Assembly (NCBI RefSeq): GCF_002117125.1
Contig: NZ_CP019344.1
Coordinates: 248,001 to 312,000 of the forward strand
Reading direction: 5' to 3'
Source of the DNA: Nonlabens spongiae
GTDB taxonomy: Bacteria > Bacteroidota > Bacteroidia > Flavobacteriales > Flavobacteriaceae
DNA length: 64,000 nucleotides
Shown here piece by piece: positions 18,916-27,989 of this stretch. How positions within the stretch are numbered: position 1 is the first letter of the stretch; every line of letters begins with the position of its first letter. The notes beneath the pieces are model-generated. The model did not search any database, had not been told where the DNA came from, and worked only from the letters and a program-made list of their open reading frames with translations. Both the position numbers and the translations under genes were made by a program.

Positions 18916-19932
18916 ACCCGTTGTGCTAGTTAAAATTAAAAAACAGATTAAAAAAAGACCGTGCATTTTGTTGATATTCAGTATATTAATGGTTCCTAAT
19001 CTGTAATTCTGATACCATGCACGATCTACCTGCAATGTACAAAAAACACCTTTCCTACCTCATTGATCTCTACCAAACCGTCACGGTGGACGGAAACTTC
19101 ATCAAGCGACCGGTCAACACGAAAATGAATGACCTGGAGGTCATGGCACTCGCCATTACCGGAGAGGCGGCCTCGATCCCCAGCGAGAACCTATTGTTTG
19201 CCAAGATAAAGAAGCACTTTCGCGAGGACTTTCCCATGCTGGTCGACCGCACCAGGTTCAACCGGCGCAGGCGCTCGCTCGAGCCACGCTTCAAGGAGTC
19301 CGCGGGACTCTTGGGCGACCGTATGGATGATGGCAGATCTGCCCTTCTGGTGGACTCGATGCCCTGTCCCATCGTGCACAACGCCAGGGAGCACCGCATG
19401 AAGATCTGTATGGAAGATCTGGGCACGGCTCCGAGAAAGGGCTACTCGGCGGTTGACCGCCGCTACTACATTGGATACAAGCTCCACCTGCTCATGAGTA
19501 CGCAGGGCATCTTCCATGACATGGCAGTGACCCCAGCAAACGTACACGACATAAAGTTCCTGAAGGAAAGGCAGTACGACGGTAGCGAGGAGAGGCAGAT
19601 CATCGGCGATCGAGGCTATATATCCAGGGAGCTCCAGGCAGATCTGTTCACAAGCTACGGTATAGAACTTCTCACCCCACCCAGGAAAAACCAGCTGGTC
19701 AAAAGCGCATTCTCGCCCGAGAGGAGAAAGAACCGTAAGTTTATAGAGACAAGGTTTTCACAGTTATGCTCCCAGTTCTCCATCAAGATCAACCTGGCAA
19801 AGAGCTTCAAGGGCTTCCTGACAAGGGTCTCAAGCAAACTGGCCGCAGTTGCCATGCTGCAGATGTTCAATAGGGAAAACAACAGACCAATAAATAGGAT
19901 CAGGCATGCATGGAACTACTAGCACAACGGGT
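18916..19932 (+). mobile_element. IS982-family insertion sequence, copy 1 (1017 bp)
   Basis: Ends are inverted: ACCCGTTGTGCTAGT at the left and ACTAGCACAACGGGT at the right. An 8-bp target duplication TAGGTAAT lies at 18908-18915 and 19933-19940. The ACCC terminus and 8-bp duplication fit IS982. It is inserted in a family-4 repeat. Base composition is clearly more GC-rich than the array around it. Confidence 0.95.
19017..19922 (+). CDS. IS982-family DDE transposase
   Basis: 301 residues, intact. Catalytic residues are visible in LLVDSMPCPI (D), IIGDRGYIS (D) and RKFIETRFSQL (E). Upstream DNA-binding part contains RTRFNRRRRSLEP. It differs from the copy at 43143 by one residue (K for E in LLFAKIKKH), so the two copies are recent duplicates. 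Confidence 0.95.
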   Translation: MHDLPAMYKKHLSYLIDLYQTVTVDGNFIKRPVNTKMNDLEVMALAITGEAASIPSENLLFAKIKKHFREDFPMLVDRTRFNRRRRSLEPRFKESAGLLGDRMDDGRSALLVDSMPCPIVHNAREHRMKICMEDLGTAPRKGYSAVDRRYYIGYKLHLLMSTQGIFHDMAVTPANVHDIKFLKERQYDGSEERQIIGDRGYISRELQADLFTSYGIELLTPPRKNQLVKSAFSPERRKNRKFIETRFSQLCSQFSIKINLAKSFKGFLTRVSSKLAAVAMLQMFNRENNRPINRIRHAWNY

Positions 19933-20102
19933 TAGGTAATAGTTTTGGATTTTTGGCCGGCACACAGGGAGCTTATTGCCTACGATGAGTGTGGCGAGAG
20001 GAAAGAGAGAGGGGTTCTCAAATGCTATGTAAGTAACAAAGATTTAAAATGAAAGATTTTAACTTCAGCTCCTTCTAGCTCCTGATTTTATAATCATGTT
20101 TT

Positions 20103-20459
20103 CTAATAATCTTGAATCAGCACCTCAGTAGGAATTCTCAACTTTGTGTTTAGATTCCTTATCATTTCAAGGGTCAGTTTTCGCTTTTTGTTCATTATTT
20201 CACTTACACGACTTTTGAAGCCAATCATCTCAACCAAATCTTTTTGTTTGAGTCCCATTTGTTCCATTCGGAAGCGTATTGCAGAAATTGGATCTGGCAT
20301 ATCGATCGGAAAATTTTCAGTTTCATACTTATCAATTAATATTGAAAGTATTTCTAATTCGTCGCCCTCCTTTGTTCCACGCTTTGCGTCAAAAATTATT
20401 TCAAGCCTTTGAAGTGCTTTTTGGTAGTCGATATCCGTTCTAATTGGTGCTATGTCCAT
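20103..20459 (-). CDS. higA: HigA-type antitoxin with XRE helix-turn-helix
   Basis: 118 residues. The N-terminal half is the HigA oligomer part (DIDYQKALQRLEIIFDAKRG). The C-terminal half is an XRE DNA-binding domain (QMGLKQKDLVEMIGFKSRVSEIMNKKR). It follows the toxin gene by 2 bp, so the order is toxin first, and should neutralise it and repress the shared promoter. Confidence 0.88.
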   Translation of the reverse strand: MDIAPIRTDIDYQKALQRLEIIFDAKRGTKEGDELEILSILIDKYETENFPIDMPDPISAIRFRMEQMGLKQKDLVEMIGFKSRVSEIMNKKRKLTLEMIRNLNTKLRIPTEVLIQDY

Positions 20460-20461
20460 TT

Positions 20462-20755
20462 TTAAATTTCGTTTGCGTCTATTTTATCGTATTCAGCGTG
20501 AGTTCCGATAAACCGTATCCACGCTAGTTGATACTCAAAATTAAATCTTACAATCAACCTATAATCATTCCCTTTTATGTTAAAAACAATCCGGTTGTTC
20601 TTTAAGATACTGGCATTTGGATAATCACTTTTCAAATCGTTTATCGAAATCCAGTTAGACTTTTCGGTTTCGCGATACCACGTTTTTAGTTGCAACTCGC
20701 AGTCGCCGTGTTTCTCCCAAAAAGCCCTTAAAGTTCCTCGCGAAAAAATTTTCAA
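20462..20755 (-). CDS. higB: HigB-type mRNA interferase toxin
   Basis: The HigB_toxin family pattern is clear: SRGTLRAFWEKHGDCE, ARIVFNIKG-like (NNRIVFNIKGNDYRL) and AWIRFIGTHAEYDKID. I choose the TTG start at 20755, giving LKIFSRGTLRAFWEKH, because the longer frame to 20785 would run through the TAnnTTTG promoter box. The toxin would cleave mRNA on ribosomes. Confidence 0.85.
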   Translation of the reverse strand: MKIFSRGTLRAFWEKHGDCELQLKTWYRETEKSNWISINDLKSDYPNASILKNNRIVFNIKGNDYRLIVRFNFEYQLAWIRFIGTHAEYDKIDANEI

Positions 20756-20771
20756 ATTTCTAGGTTTGATA

Positions 20772-20779
20772 CAAAGATA
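20772..20779 (-). promoter_or_regulatory. Bacteroidota -7 box of higBA
   Basis: TATCTTTG on the minus strand matches TAnnTTTG, 17 bp before the chosen TTG start. This cassette therefore carries its own promoter. Confidence 0.55.
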
Positions 20780-20820
20780 AGTCAAAAGTTACCAATATGA
20801 TAACTTTTCTGAATACTTGT

Positions 20821-20980
20821 AATATCCACCGCATAAAGCGAGTGTGGCGTTTTCGGCTGGATCGCGTTACTGGTGGTCTTTGTTTCTCGCCCTTATTAGT
20901 AGGCAATAGTTTTGGATTCTGGTCGCCACACAGAGAGCTTTTGAATCCCGATAGCTATCGGGATGCTTTATGCCTTGTTG
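20821..20980. repeat. Family-4 cassette repeat
   Basis: Arms GCATAAAGCG (20831) and GCTTTATGC (20964) flank a conserved middle (AGTAGGCAATAGTTTTGGAT, CACACAGAGAGCTTTTGAA) and end in CTTGTTG. The loop contains the extra palindrome TCCCGATAGCTATCGGGA at 20946-20963. Confidence 0.85.
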
Positions 20981-21242
20981 TCGGTGGTGCGCTCACCGGT
21001 ATGGTTTTCCCCAAGTGGCTGGTTGGATTATTGGACATTTTCACGATGCCACCTACGCGCAAGTTTATGAGCAAGAGGATGGCACTGGCGGTTGTCGGTG
21101 ATTGAATGTTGAGGGAGCCTTGAAATTGGTTGATGGTCATCTGGTTCTTGGTTGTGCCACCGCTCGATGGATTGTGGGAACTGTTGTCTCGGATGGATGA
21201 TTTCATGGCGGAGCAACATGTCCCTTGGGCAATCACCGACAA
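20978..21242. repeat. 265-bp conserved unit U, copy 1
   Basis: Bounded by inverted TTGTCGGTG and CACCGACAA. Always found between a family-4 repeat and an AACGG repeat (four times in the window). Two overlapping frames stay open on the minus strand but no ORF is recognisable as protein. It could be a gene-less cassette or an RNA. Confidence 0.75.
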
Positions 21243-21364
21243 CGGTCTGGCTATGCGCAGTTGCGTGCCTTAGCCTTGTCTTCCCAAATATACCCAAACC
21301 GTAGAAAATTTCGCAGAAATTTTCGGAAGAGCAAGAACCGAGCAATTACGTATAGCACGTGTTG
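21241..21364. repeat. AACGG-type cassette repeat, family 3b
   Basis: Arms CTATGCGCAGTTGC and GCAATTACGTATAG pair imperfectly; an internal hairpin GAAAATTT/AAATTTTC is present; ends ACGTGTTG. It lies 10 bp from the stop of the following minus-strand gene. Confidence 0.8.
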
Positions 21365-21374
21365 TAAACAGTAC

Positions 21375-22055
21375 TTATCCCAAGATCTTATTACTTAGAA
21401 CTTTTTTTAGTTTTTGCGACTCTTGTTCGCTCAGGTCATTTCTCCAAAATCCAACTTCAATTTCCTTAATCAAGCCATAAACTTTGTTAGCATTCTTAAT
21501 ACCGATTTTATCTATCATAGTGAAAGCTAATTCAGGAACATATTTTGAATTTTGTGATATGAAGTCAGCATATTTTTTGAAATCAACTTTATCTATATAT
21601 TCTATGTATTCGTTGTATTCGCTAATTTCATTTTGGTAAGCATAAAAATCTGGATGGTTAGTCTTAAACGATTCTGGCAAATATGATTTTTCGTGATCTG
21701 ATTCAATGCGTTGTTTTCTTTCTTCAATACTTTTTTTAAGAGAAATAAATCGGCTCAGAGATCTTGTCTTATCTGGCGGATAAAGTTTAGTTCCTTCAAT
21801 CTTATCAAATAGATACTTGTAAGTTCCTTTAATCTTCTTATTGATTAAATCACCTTTATTATTGATTTGATTTTTAGTCTTTTTCGCTAGATTTTTACTA
21901 TCAGCTTTCATTTTATCAAAGTCATCTGGTCTTGCGATTGTTCCACCGTGTTTAGTTCCGACACTCATCCCAGTCATTTTAGAAACCCAAGCTGGGAGTA
22001 CAACGAACCCTACGATGATTACGACAATTATTAGTATAACTCCTAAAAAATCCAT
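21375..22055 (-). CDS. Membrane-anchored hypothetical cassette protein (226 aa)
   Basis: One N-terminal membrane helix (FLGVILIIVVIIVGFVVLPAW), then a highly charged, mostly helical cytoplasmic part rich in Lys, Asp and Glu (for example KKSIEERKQRIESDHEKSY). The C-terminal part (VDFKKYADFISQNSKYVPE) may be an all-alpha domain. No family recognised. Stop is 10 bp from the family-3b repeat and start 31 bp from the next repeat, leaving little room for a promoter. Confidence 0.6.
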   Translation of the reverse strand: MDFLGVILIIVVIIVGFVVLPAWVSKMTGMSVGTKHGGTIARPDDFDKMKADSKNLAKKTKNQINNKGDLINKKIKGTYKYLFDKIEGTKLYPPDKTRSLSRFISLKKSIEERKQRIESDHEKSYLPESFKTNHPDFYAYQNEISEYNEYIEYIDKVDFKKYADFISQNSKYVPELAFTMIDKIGIKNANKVYGLIKEIEVGFWRNDLSEQESQKLKKVLSNKILG

Positions 22056-22086
22056 TTTGGTCTGATTAGTTTGTAGTATTGTTTAC

Positions 22087-22195
22087 AACGCCCACCGAAT
22101 AAAGCGAGTGTGGCGTTTTCGGCTGGTTTCCGTTATGGGTGTTATTTGTTTCTTGCCTTTAAAAGTAGGTAATAGTTTTGGATTTTGGCCACTCC
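22087..22195. repeat. Family-4 cassette repeat, 5' part only
   Basis: AACGCCCACCGAATAAAGCG and the AGTAGGTAATAGTTTTGGAT middle are present; the rest is replaced by unrelated sequence from about 22190. Confidence 0.75.
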
Positions 22196-22243
22196 AAATT
22201 TTAGAAATATATGATCGGTCTGAAAAAGATAACGGCCATAGAC

Positions 22244-22290
22244 GGGCGCTTATGAAGTATGATTTTTATGGATTATAGGGTTGTGCAACG
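22244..22290. mobile_element. Relic of an IS1182-type right end
   Basis: GATTTTTATGGATTATAGGG followed by TTGTGCAACGG resembles the end of the IS1182 relic at 27031-27063 (GGATTTTTATGATTTATAAG, then GTTGTGCAACAG). Only the terminus is left. Confidence 0.5.
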
Positions 22291-22297
22291 GTTAGCG

Positions 22298-22801
22298 TTA
22301 TAGTCTTACATTTTGTTCCACAATGGTGATGCCGTTTTTCATTTCTTTATCGTTCGGTTTCTCAAACCAACTTTCCATAAAATCAAAATTTTCTTGGCTT
22401 ACTTCAAACTCAAAAGTTTCTCCTTTTTCGTTATTTCGTTTCATTACTCTTTCCAAACGTGTTTCTTTTGATATGTCCAAAAAATGGATTTTTAGTTCGT
22501 ATCCATTCGATTCCGCAAACTTTCTAAACTTCTCCCGATGCTTGAATTTAGAAAGTCCCAAATCAAGGATAGAGTCAGTTTTTACATTTTCTAATTGCGT
22601 CACTAATTCCATTATCATTTCTTCCGCTCTGTCAATTCTATCTAAAAACCATTCCAATCCGTCATCTGGTTTTTTATCGGTTAGAAATAAGGTTTTATTC
22701 CACTTATCAATGGAAAAGATTATTCCGTTATTTTTATTTTTCAATTTCGTTGAATAGGTTGTTTTTCCAGAACCAGTATTTCCAACTACAAGGTGAATCA
22801 T
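22298..22801 (-). CDS. Small P-loop kinase-like ATPase
   Basis: 167 residues starting with Walker A (VVGNTGSGKTTYS). ILDLGLSKFKHREKFRKFAE and LKIHFLDISKETRLERVMKRN follow the AAA_33/nucleoside-kinase pattern, the last arginines forming a lid. Such proteins phosphorylate small molecules or resemble zeta toxins; no antitoxin lies beside it. It is packed 42 bp after a GNAT gene in the same direction with no repeat between them, so the two may be one two-gene cassette. Confidence 0.75.
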   Translation of the reverse strand: MIHLVVGNTGSGKTTYSTKLKNKNNGIIFSIDKWNKTLFLTDKKPDDGLEWFLDRIDRAEEMIMELVTQLENVKTDSILDLGLSKFKHREKFRKFAESNGYELKIHFLDISKETRLERVMKRNNEKGETFEFEVSQENFDFMESWFEKPNDKEMKNGITIVEQNVRL

Positions 22802-22843
22802 TTAAGAGGTTTTTAAATGTGTGACAAAGGTTAGTATATAAAG

Positions 22844-23338
22844 TTAGTAGTTCGGGTTTATTTTTTTCTCCATCTTAAAATTTGTCAGTTCCACATTTTG
22901 TCGAACAACAGTTTGCTCTTTTGTCACTTCAAATCCAATTTTTTCAAAAAATGGTCGTGCTGTCTTACTTACATTAGAAGTTAAAGAGAATTGATTCTGT
23001 CGTTTCGCGACATTCTCAATATTTTCATACAAACTGTCAGCAATTCCCTTTCTTTGGTAATTTTTATGAACGTATAAGAAGTCAATGTAATTTCCATTCT
23101 GAAGAGCTATAAAGCCAACAATTTTATTTTTGATCGTAGCAACCAATACGATATGTTTTACTAAGATATCTATCCAACGTTGTTTATTCTCATTATTCTT
23201 AGTGTCGGAAATCCAAGCATCGATTTGGTCTTCATTGTAGTCAGCTTTGCATATTTCAGTTATTGTATCCAAAAACAATTTCTGTAATTCAGTCAAGTCA
23301 CTGATTTGACCTTTCCTAATTGTAAATTCTCTTTTCAC
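22844..23338 (-). CDS. GNAT-family N-acetyltransferase
   Basis: 164 residues. The acetyl-CoA pyrophosphate loop is seen in YQRKGIADSLYENIE, and GFIALQNGNYIDFLYVHKNY is the preceding beta-bulge strand. The C-terminus (RPFFEKIGFEVTKEQTV) is typical of YafP-like relatives. Substrate unknown. Start is 38 bp from a family-4 repeat. Confidence 0.82.
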   Translation of the reverse strand: MKREFTIRKGQISDLTELQKLFLDTITEICKADYNEDQIDAWISDTKNNENKQRWIDILVKHIVLVATIKNKIVGFIALQNGNYIDFLYVHKNYQRKGIADSLYENIENVAKRQNQFSLTSNVSKTARPFFEKIGFEVTKEQTVVRQNVELTNFKMEKKINPNY

Positions 23339-23376
23339 ACCTAATTTTTAGACCGTACTTGTTTTAACTGACCGCC

Positions 23377-23506
23377 AACGCCTACCGCATAAAGCGAGTG
23401 TGGCGTTTTCTGCTGGTTCGCGTTACTGGTGGTATTGGTTTGTTGCCTCTAAAAGTAGGTAATAGTTTTGGATTGTGGTTGCTACACAGAGAGCTTTTGA
23501 AAACGC
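23377..23506. repeat. Family-4 cassette repeat, cut by IS3 relic
   Basis: AACGCCTACCGCATAAAGCG through ACACAGAGAGCTTTTGAAAA; the second arm is lost at the IS3 boundary. Confidence 0.8.
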
Positions 23507-23574
23507 TGTAGGCTTCCCAAAAAATAGGACAGTAGTTAATTAGAATGTTCTAATTTTAAACAACAACTGTCATT

Positions 23575-23841
23575 ATGAAGATAAGCAAGTTTACGGAGAG
23601 CCAGATCATCAAGGCGCTCAAAGAAAATGAACAAGGTAGATCGGTAGGTGATCTATCCAGAGAACTGGGTATTGACAAGGGTACATTTTACTACTGGTGT
23701 AAGAAGTGGAGTGGAATGGATCGTCAAAAGCTAAAATGTCTTAAAGAGTTTGAAGAAGAAAACAAAAAACTCAAACAGATGTATGTTGATGTGAGTTTAG
23801 ATAACAAGATGCTAAAGGACATCCTCTCAAAAAAGTTTTAG
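23575..23841 (+). CDS. IS3 OrfA helix-turn-helix protein
   Basis: 88 residues: FTESQIIKALKENEQGRSV is the transposase helix-turn-helix and the C-terminal half is a leucine-zipper-like coil (EFEEENKKLKQMYVDVS). It is intact, unlike the downstream OrfB, and could at most act as an inhibitor of related elements. Confidence 0.85.
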   Translation: MKISKFTESQIIKALKENEQGRSVGDLSRELGIDKGTFYYWCKKWSGMDRQKLKCLKEFEEENKKLKQMYVDVSLDNKMLKDILSKKF

Positions 23842-23867
23842 GGCCTTCCGACAAGCGCTATCGAGCC

Positions 23868-24582
23868 ATGTACTTGGTCAAACAATATATTATTACCGTT
23901 GTCAAGGCTTGCCGTGTTGTAGGGCTTACACGATCAATGTGGTACCATCAAAGCAAGAAGGATGATAACGAGGTTGTCGATAAGCTTACAAAGCTTGCCG
24001 AGCGATATCCTACCAAAGGTTTTGATGAGTACTACCTGAAGATCCGTCGTGAAGGTCTGATATGGAACAGAAAACGTGTCTTGCGTGTCTATCGCGAGAT
24101 GAATCTATCACTGCGCCGCAAACACAAGAAGCGTATTGTAAAACGCGTACAACAGCCATTAGGAACACCCGGTGGGCTGAACGAGAGCTGGAGTATGAAT
24201 TTTATGAGCGATGCCTTACAGATGGCAGAAAGCTGAGGGGATTAAATATACTTGATGATTGTAACCGAGAAGCACTTACCGTGGAGGCTGGACTATACTA
24301 TCCTGCCAGAGCTCTTGTAGAAAAGTTAGAAAACCTAAAAGAAGAAATAGGAGTACTCAAGTACATATGATGTGATAACGGTCCAGAGTTCATCTCAAGG
24401 ACATTCGCCAACTACAAAAACTGAGTAATCAATGGAGGCTGGACTATAACTATAACCATCCACATCAATCACTAGGAAACAAAAGCCCAATGGAACATAA
24501 ATCAAGATTTGATGAAGAAGTTAATTTCTTCATCAAAGAACAATTAAATGAAAACTATTTGTCTAATTTTAAAGAGTCTTAA
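23868..24582 (+). pseudogene. IS3 OrfB, frameshifted and internally deleted
   Basis: Fragments are read in different frames: RKRVLRVYREMNLSLRRKHK, then NILDDCNREALTVEAGLYYP, then CDNGPEFISRTFANYKN, then DYNYNHPHQSLGNKSPMEHK. Part of the catalytic core around the last acidic residue is missing and stop codons interrupt it. Confidence 0.85.
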
Positions 24583-24752
24583 AAAAGGGAAGCCTACAGG
24601 ACAATTTATTTAATTATTTTAGGAAAACAGCAAAACGTTTTGTAATATTCATAAAGCTTGTTAAATTTCAATAGTTTTTACATTATCGGCTTATAAATTC
24701 CTATCTTTCAAACATTAATCAATTAATTACTTTTAGATTTAAAGAAATCATT

Positions 24753-25901
24753 ATGAAAGCACTTTGTTACCATGGGAAAGAGGATGTAAGAATTGATAAT
24801 GTTCCTGACCCTAAGATTGAAGATCCACAAGATATAATCATTAAAGTCACCTCTACTGCAATATGTGGTTCTGATCTCCACATTTATGGAGATCTTGTAC
24901 CTACCATGAAAGAAGGAGACGTATTAGGTCACGAATTTATGGGAGAAGTAGTAGAATTAGGAAAAGAAGTGAAAAAGTTTAAAAAGGGAGACAGAGTTGT
25001 AGTTCCGTTTACGATTGCCTGCGGAAATTGTGATTATTGTGATGATCACAAGTATTCTCTTTGTGACAATTCTAACCCGAATGAAGAACTTTGTAGAGAA
25101 AATTTAGGACACTCCATTTCCGGGCTATTTGGATTTTCGCACATGTTGGGAGGATTTTCTGGAGGGCAAGCTGAGTATGTGAGAGTACCATATGCAGATG
25201 TAGGACCAATTAAAGTTCCTGAATCGTTAACGGATGAACAAAGTTTATTTTTATCTGATATTTTCCCTACAGGTTATATGGGAGCTGAAAATGCTGATAT
25301 TAAAGAAGGTGACACCGTTGCAATATGGGGTTGTGGACCGGTAGGCCAATTTGCAATACAAAGTGCTTGGATGCTAGGAGCAAAACGTGTAATTGCTATA
25401 GACATGATTAAAGAACGTCTAGATATGGCTGAGAAACATAGTAAGGCTGAAGTTATTAGAACTGTAGATGCAGATGAAGTATATGCCAAACTGATGGAAA
25501 TGACAGGTGGCAAGGGCCCTGATTGTTGTATTGATGCGGTTGGTGCAGAAGCTCACGGTGCAGAGGGTTTCAATAAAAATCTTGATAAAGCACAGCCAAA
25601 TGCGTTGGCCCAAATATTTAAATCTTGTAAAAAAGGAGGAAATGTTTCTATACCAGGTGTTTATGCAGGAGAAGTTGATGGTCTACCAATGGGAGTAGCA
25701 ATGAATAAATCTCTTAATTTAAAAATGGGACAAACCCATATGCAACATTACTTAGATCCTCTACTTAAAAAAGTAGAAGAAGGAAAAATAGATCCTTCTT
25801 TTATTATCACACACAGAATGAAATTAAGTGAAGCTCCGGAAGCTTACAAGAAATTTAGAAATAAAGAAGATGGTTGTGTGAAAGTGGTTTTGACCCCTTG
25901 A
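24753..25901 (+). CDS. Zinc-dependent alcohol/formaldehyde-type dehydrogenase
   Basis: 382 residues of the medium-chain family. Catalytic zinc ligands lie in [11 protein letters not shown] and GHEFMGEV; structural zinc cysteines in [15 protein letters not shown]; the NAD(P) loop is [12 protein letters not shown]. The insert after residue 150 ([20 protein letters not shown]) is typical of the glutathione-independent formaldehyde dehydrogenase-like group. It is on the plus strand, against the polarity of the array, and follows an IS3 relic; codon use is AT-rich. Confidence 0.88.
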   Translation: MKALCYHGKEDVRIDNVPDPKIEDPQDIIIKVTSTAICGSDLHIYGDLVPTMKEGDVLGHEFMGEVVELGKEVKKFKKGDRVVVPFTIACGNCDYCDDHKYSLCDNSNPNEELCRENLGHSISGLFGFSHMLGGFSGGQAEYVRVPYADVGPIKVPESLTDEQSLFLSDIFPTGYMGAENADIKEGDTVAIWGCGPVGQFAIQSAWMLGAKRVIAIDMIKERLDMAEKHSKAEVIRTVDADEVYAKLMEMTGGKGPDCCIDAVGAEAHGAEGFNKNLDKAQPNALAQIFKSCKKGGNVSIPGVYAGEVDGLPMGVAMNKSLNLKMGQTHMQHYLDPLLKKVEEGKIDPSFIITHRMKLSEAPEAYKKFRNKEDGCVKVVLTP

Positions 25902-26032
25902 TTTTTTTAAAAATAAAATCTTTCATTTATGTATTGAATCCTTTGTAAAACTTTACAAAGGATTTTATATATGGAAATGATTTAATGAAGTCAAGATGAA
26001 ATGGAATTTGAAATCTTGTTAGTCTGACCGCT

Positions 26033-26163
26033 AACGGAAAATGTATTGGCGAAGTGAGGGGTTTCAAGGCTTGTGCTTTCTGTTTTATTGTGTTGTTATT
26101 TACTGTCATATCGTTTGGGTTTAGCACTTTGGCCCGCATTAGGCTTATACAATGTGCCTGTTG
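26033..26163. repeat. AACGG-type cassette repeat, family 5
   Basis: Starts AACGGAAAATGTATTGGCG and ends TAGGCTTATACAATGTGCCT then GTTG; TGTAT and ATACA pair. Cut at its end by the IS1182 relic. Confidence 0.6.
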
Positions 26164-26564
26164 CATAACTTGTTGAGGTAGTAGAGAGGGGTATATTTGG
26201 TCATGCAGGGAAAAAAGACCTATCAAGAGAAGCTCTTCAATAGCTACCAGTTGAGTTCCCGGGTTCCGGAGACCAACTTCTACCGTCGTCTAAAGGAAGT
26301 ACTCCACCTGTATCTTCTATAAAGCGGACCAGACGATTTTATGGGGAGAGCTACGCCTATCTTGAAAGAAAGGGTATCAATAGTTATATCTCGCCCCACG
26401 GAACTTACAGGGCCGGGCCAGAGGGGTTTGCCTACATAAAAGAACACGACCACTACACCTGCACGAACAATGAGATCGTGCCCTTCAAGAAGGTGTTCAA
26501 CGATTACCGCACCGGAACGAAGAAGGAGTAGTACCGCATAACAAGCAGGATATGTTCTGGATGC

Positions 26565-26580
26565 CGCTTTCGCGAAAGCT
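26565..26580. repeat. 16-bp palindrome, one end mismatch
   Basis: CGCTTTCGCGAAAGCT inside the IS1182 relic, read as RFRESC between two cysteines of the transposase. Confidence 0.8.
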
Positions 26581-26693
26581 GCCTGGGGAAGACCGCCAAG
26601 GAGAAGAAGATCAGTGTGACCTACTACTGTGATGAATATGAGCGCAACAAAGAGTGGCTGGCACCGAGAAGGGCAGGCGCATGAAGGCTACCT

Positions 26694-26728
26694 GTCACCG
26701 ACGAGCGAAGCATGAGCGAGAGGATGAC
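26694..26728. repeat. GACGAGC-type short palindromic repeat
   Basis: GTCACCGACGAGCGAAGC followed by ATGAGCGAGAGGATGAC; imperfect inverted repeat inserted in the IS1182 relic, related to those at 30894 and 32393. Confidence 0.6.
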
Positions 26729-27192
26729 ACCGCGAGCGTGGAGCCGTTTTTGGGACGCTCACCCAGTACATGGGACTACGGAAGATCAACACGATCGGGA
26801 TCAGGCAGGCCAACAAGGTGATGTACCTCTCGGCAGTGGCCTATAATCTCAAGAAGTACCTAAAGTTCAACAAAAAACTAGTCCAGAGTGGAGCGGGAGC
26901 ACGGCTTTTTACATTATTGGGAAAAAACGACCCATATAGATTCATAAAGAACTATCTCAGCCGAGAAAAAAAAACATGTCGTGGTCAGCTGCTGAAAACA
27001 AAAACGCTCTTAAAAGGGAGCGTTTGGGGTCGGATTTTTATGATTTATAAGGTTGTGCAACAGTTTCCGGTGTTATGAACTTTTTTACATTCTGGCTTGT
27101 CACAGGAAAATTGTCCATGCTTAAGTCTTTTATCTCCATTCCAAGACTCCTGATTTAGTTCCATTTTTGCAGTGTAACAAAAATAAGTCAAA

Positions 27193-27912
27193 ATGAAATT
27201 TAAAAGTTTAATCAAATTAAGTAGCTTAGTTCTAATTTTAGGGATAACAATTCAAACATTTTCTCAAACTAAAAAAAATAAAATTATGGATAACACAAAA
27301 AATGAAAACATCGGATTATTAGTAACCATGAAAGCGAAAGAAGGTAAGGAGCAAGAAGTGAAAGAGTTTCTTCTAGGTGGTTTATCATTGGTAAATGCAG
27401 AACCAAAAACTGAATCTTGGTTTGCATTTCAAATAGATGAACAAACTTTCGGAATTTATGACACATTTGGAACTGAAGAAGGCAGACAGACACACTTAAA
27501 AGGAGAAGTGGCAAAAGCCTTATTGGCCAATGCTGGAGATCTTTTAGAAGGTTTTGATTCTAGCAATGACATTAAGACTGTTGATGTTCAGGCAAGTAAT
27601 CATAAAGTGGGTGATCAGAATAAGGGATTGTTAGTGATTATGAAAGCCAAAGAAGGAAAAACATCTGCAGTGGAGGATTTCTTACAAGCTGGTAAATCCT
27701 TGGTAAGTTCTGAGCCTGCAACTTTATCATGGTATGCTTTTAAAATCAATGAAAAAACCTATGCCATTTTCGATACGTTTGCAGATGACGCTGGTAGAGA
27801 TGCTCATTTGACAGGGAAAGTAGCAGCAGCGTTGATGGAGAATGCGCCTGTAATTTTGGAAGGCTTTGATGCTTCAGCAATTCAAAAAATTAACATTCTA
27901 GCTTCAAAATAA
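27193..27912 (+). CDS. Exported protein with two tandem ABM (monooxygenase-like) domains
   Basis: 239 residues. An N-terminal signal peptide (LIKLSSLVLILGITIQTFSQ) is followed by two copies of an antibiotic-biosynthesis-monooxygenase-like domain: residues about 38-125 (GLLVTMKAKEGKEQEVKEFL) and about 140-235 (GLLVIMKAKEGKTSAVEDFL). The copies share ESWFAFQIDEQTFGIYDTF/SWYAFKINEKTYAIFDTF, so an internal duplication is evident. Such dimeric ferredoxin-like folds handle quinones or reactive carbonyls. An internal ATG at 27286 would give a cytosolic form. A plus-strand AraC regulator follows. Confidence 0.82.
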   Translation: MKFKSLIKLSSLVLILGITIQTFSQTKKNKIMDNTKNENIGLLVTMKAKEGKEQEVKEFLLGGLSLVNAEPKTESWFAFQIDEQTFGIYDTFGTEEGRQTHLKGEVAKALLANAGDLLEGFDSSNDIKTVDVQASNHKVGDQNKGLLVIMKAKEGKTSAVEDFLQAGKSLVSSEPATLSWYAFKINEKTYAIFDTFADDAGRDAHLTGKVAAALMENAPVILEGFDASAIQKINILASK

Positions 27913-27989
27913 ATATTTGATTTAAGAAAGGAGTGCGTTTAGCATTCCTTTCTTTTTAAATATGAATGAGCTAAAAAAATAAATTTAGT

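Larger units (their letters stand above)
18830..20010. repeat. Family-4 cassette repeat, split by IS982
   Basis: AACACCCACTGCATAAAGCG starts the 5' arm; the repeat is interrupted at 18916 by IS982 and resumes at 19933 with GGTAATAGTTTTGGAT. The second arm (CGCTTTATGC) is degraded here. Confidence 0.75.
23507..24598 (+). mobile_element. IS3-family relic, shortened
   Basis: Inverted ends TGTAGGCTTCCC and GGGAAGCCTACA. The flanks (AAACGC and GGACAA) show no target duplication. The second gene is broken in several places and shorter than normal, so the element is dead by itself. Confidence 0.85.
26159..27063 (+). pseudogene. IS1182-family transposase relic
   Basis: Ends CTGTTGCATAACTT and AAGGTTGTGCAACAG are inverted. 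Fragments of a DDE transposase can be read in several frames: MQGKKTYQEKLFNSYQLSSR, ISPHGTYRAGPEGFAYIKEH, CRFRESCLGKTAKEKKISV and a C-terminal GIRQANKVMYLSAVAYNLKK. Much of the central part is missing. A 16-bp palindrome and a GACGAGC-type repeat lie inside it. Confidence 0.8.

Noticed and set aside
19070..19547. Minus-strand ORFs in IS982 copies
   Set aside because: Antisense shadows of the transposase; identical in both copies because the IS is identical.
20955..21242. Minus-strand ORFs of 95-107 residues in unit U
   Set aside because: Two overlapping frames are open in several copies, sequence is low in hydrophobic pattern, and the frames are not consistently kept between copies 1-2 and 3-4.
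26770..27078. 102-residue ORF as an independent gene
   Set aside because: It is the C-terminal fragment of the IS1182 transposase (GIRQANKVMYLSAVAYNLKK).
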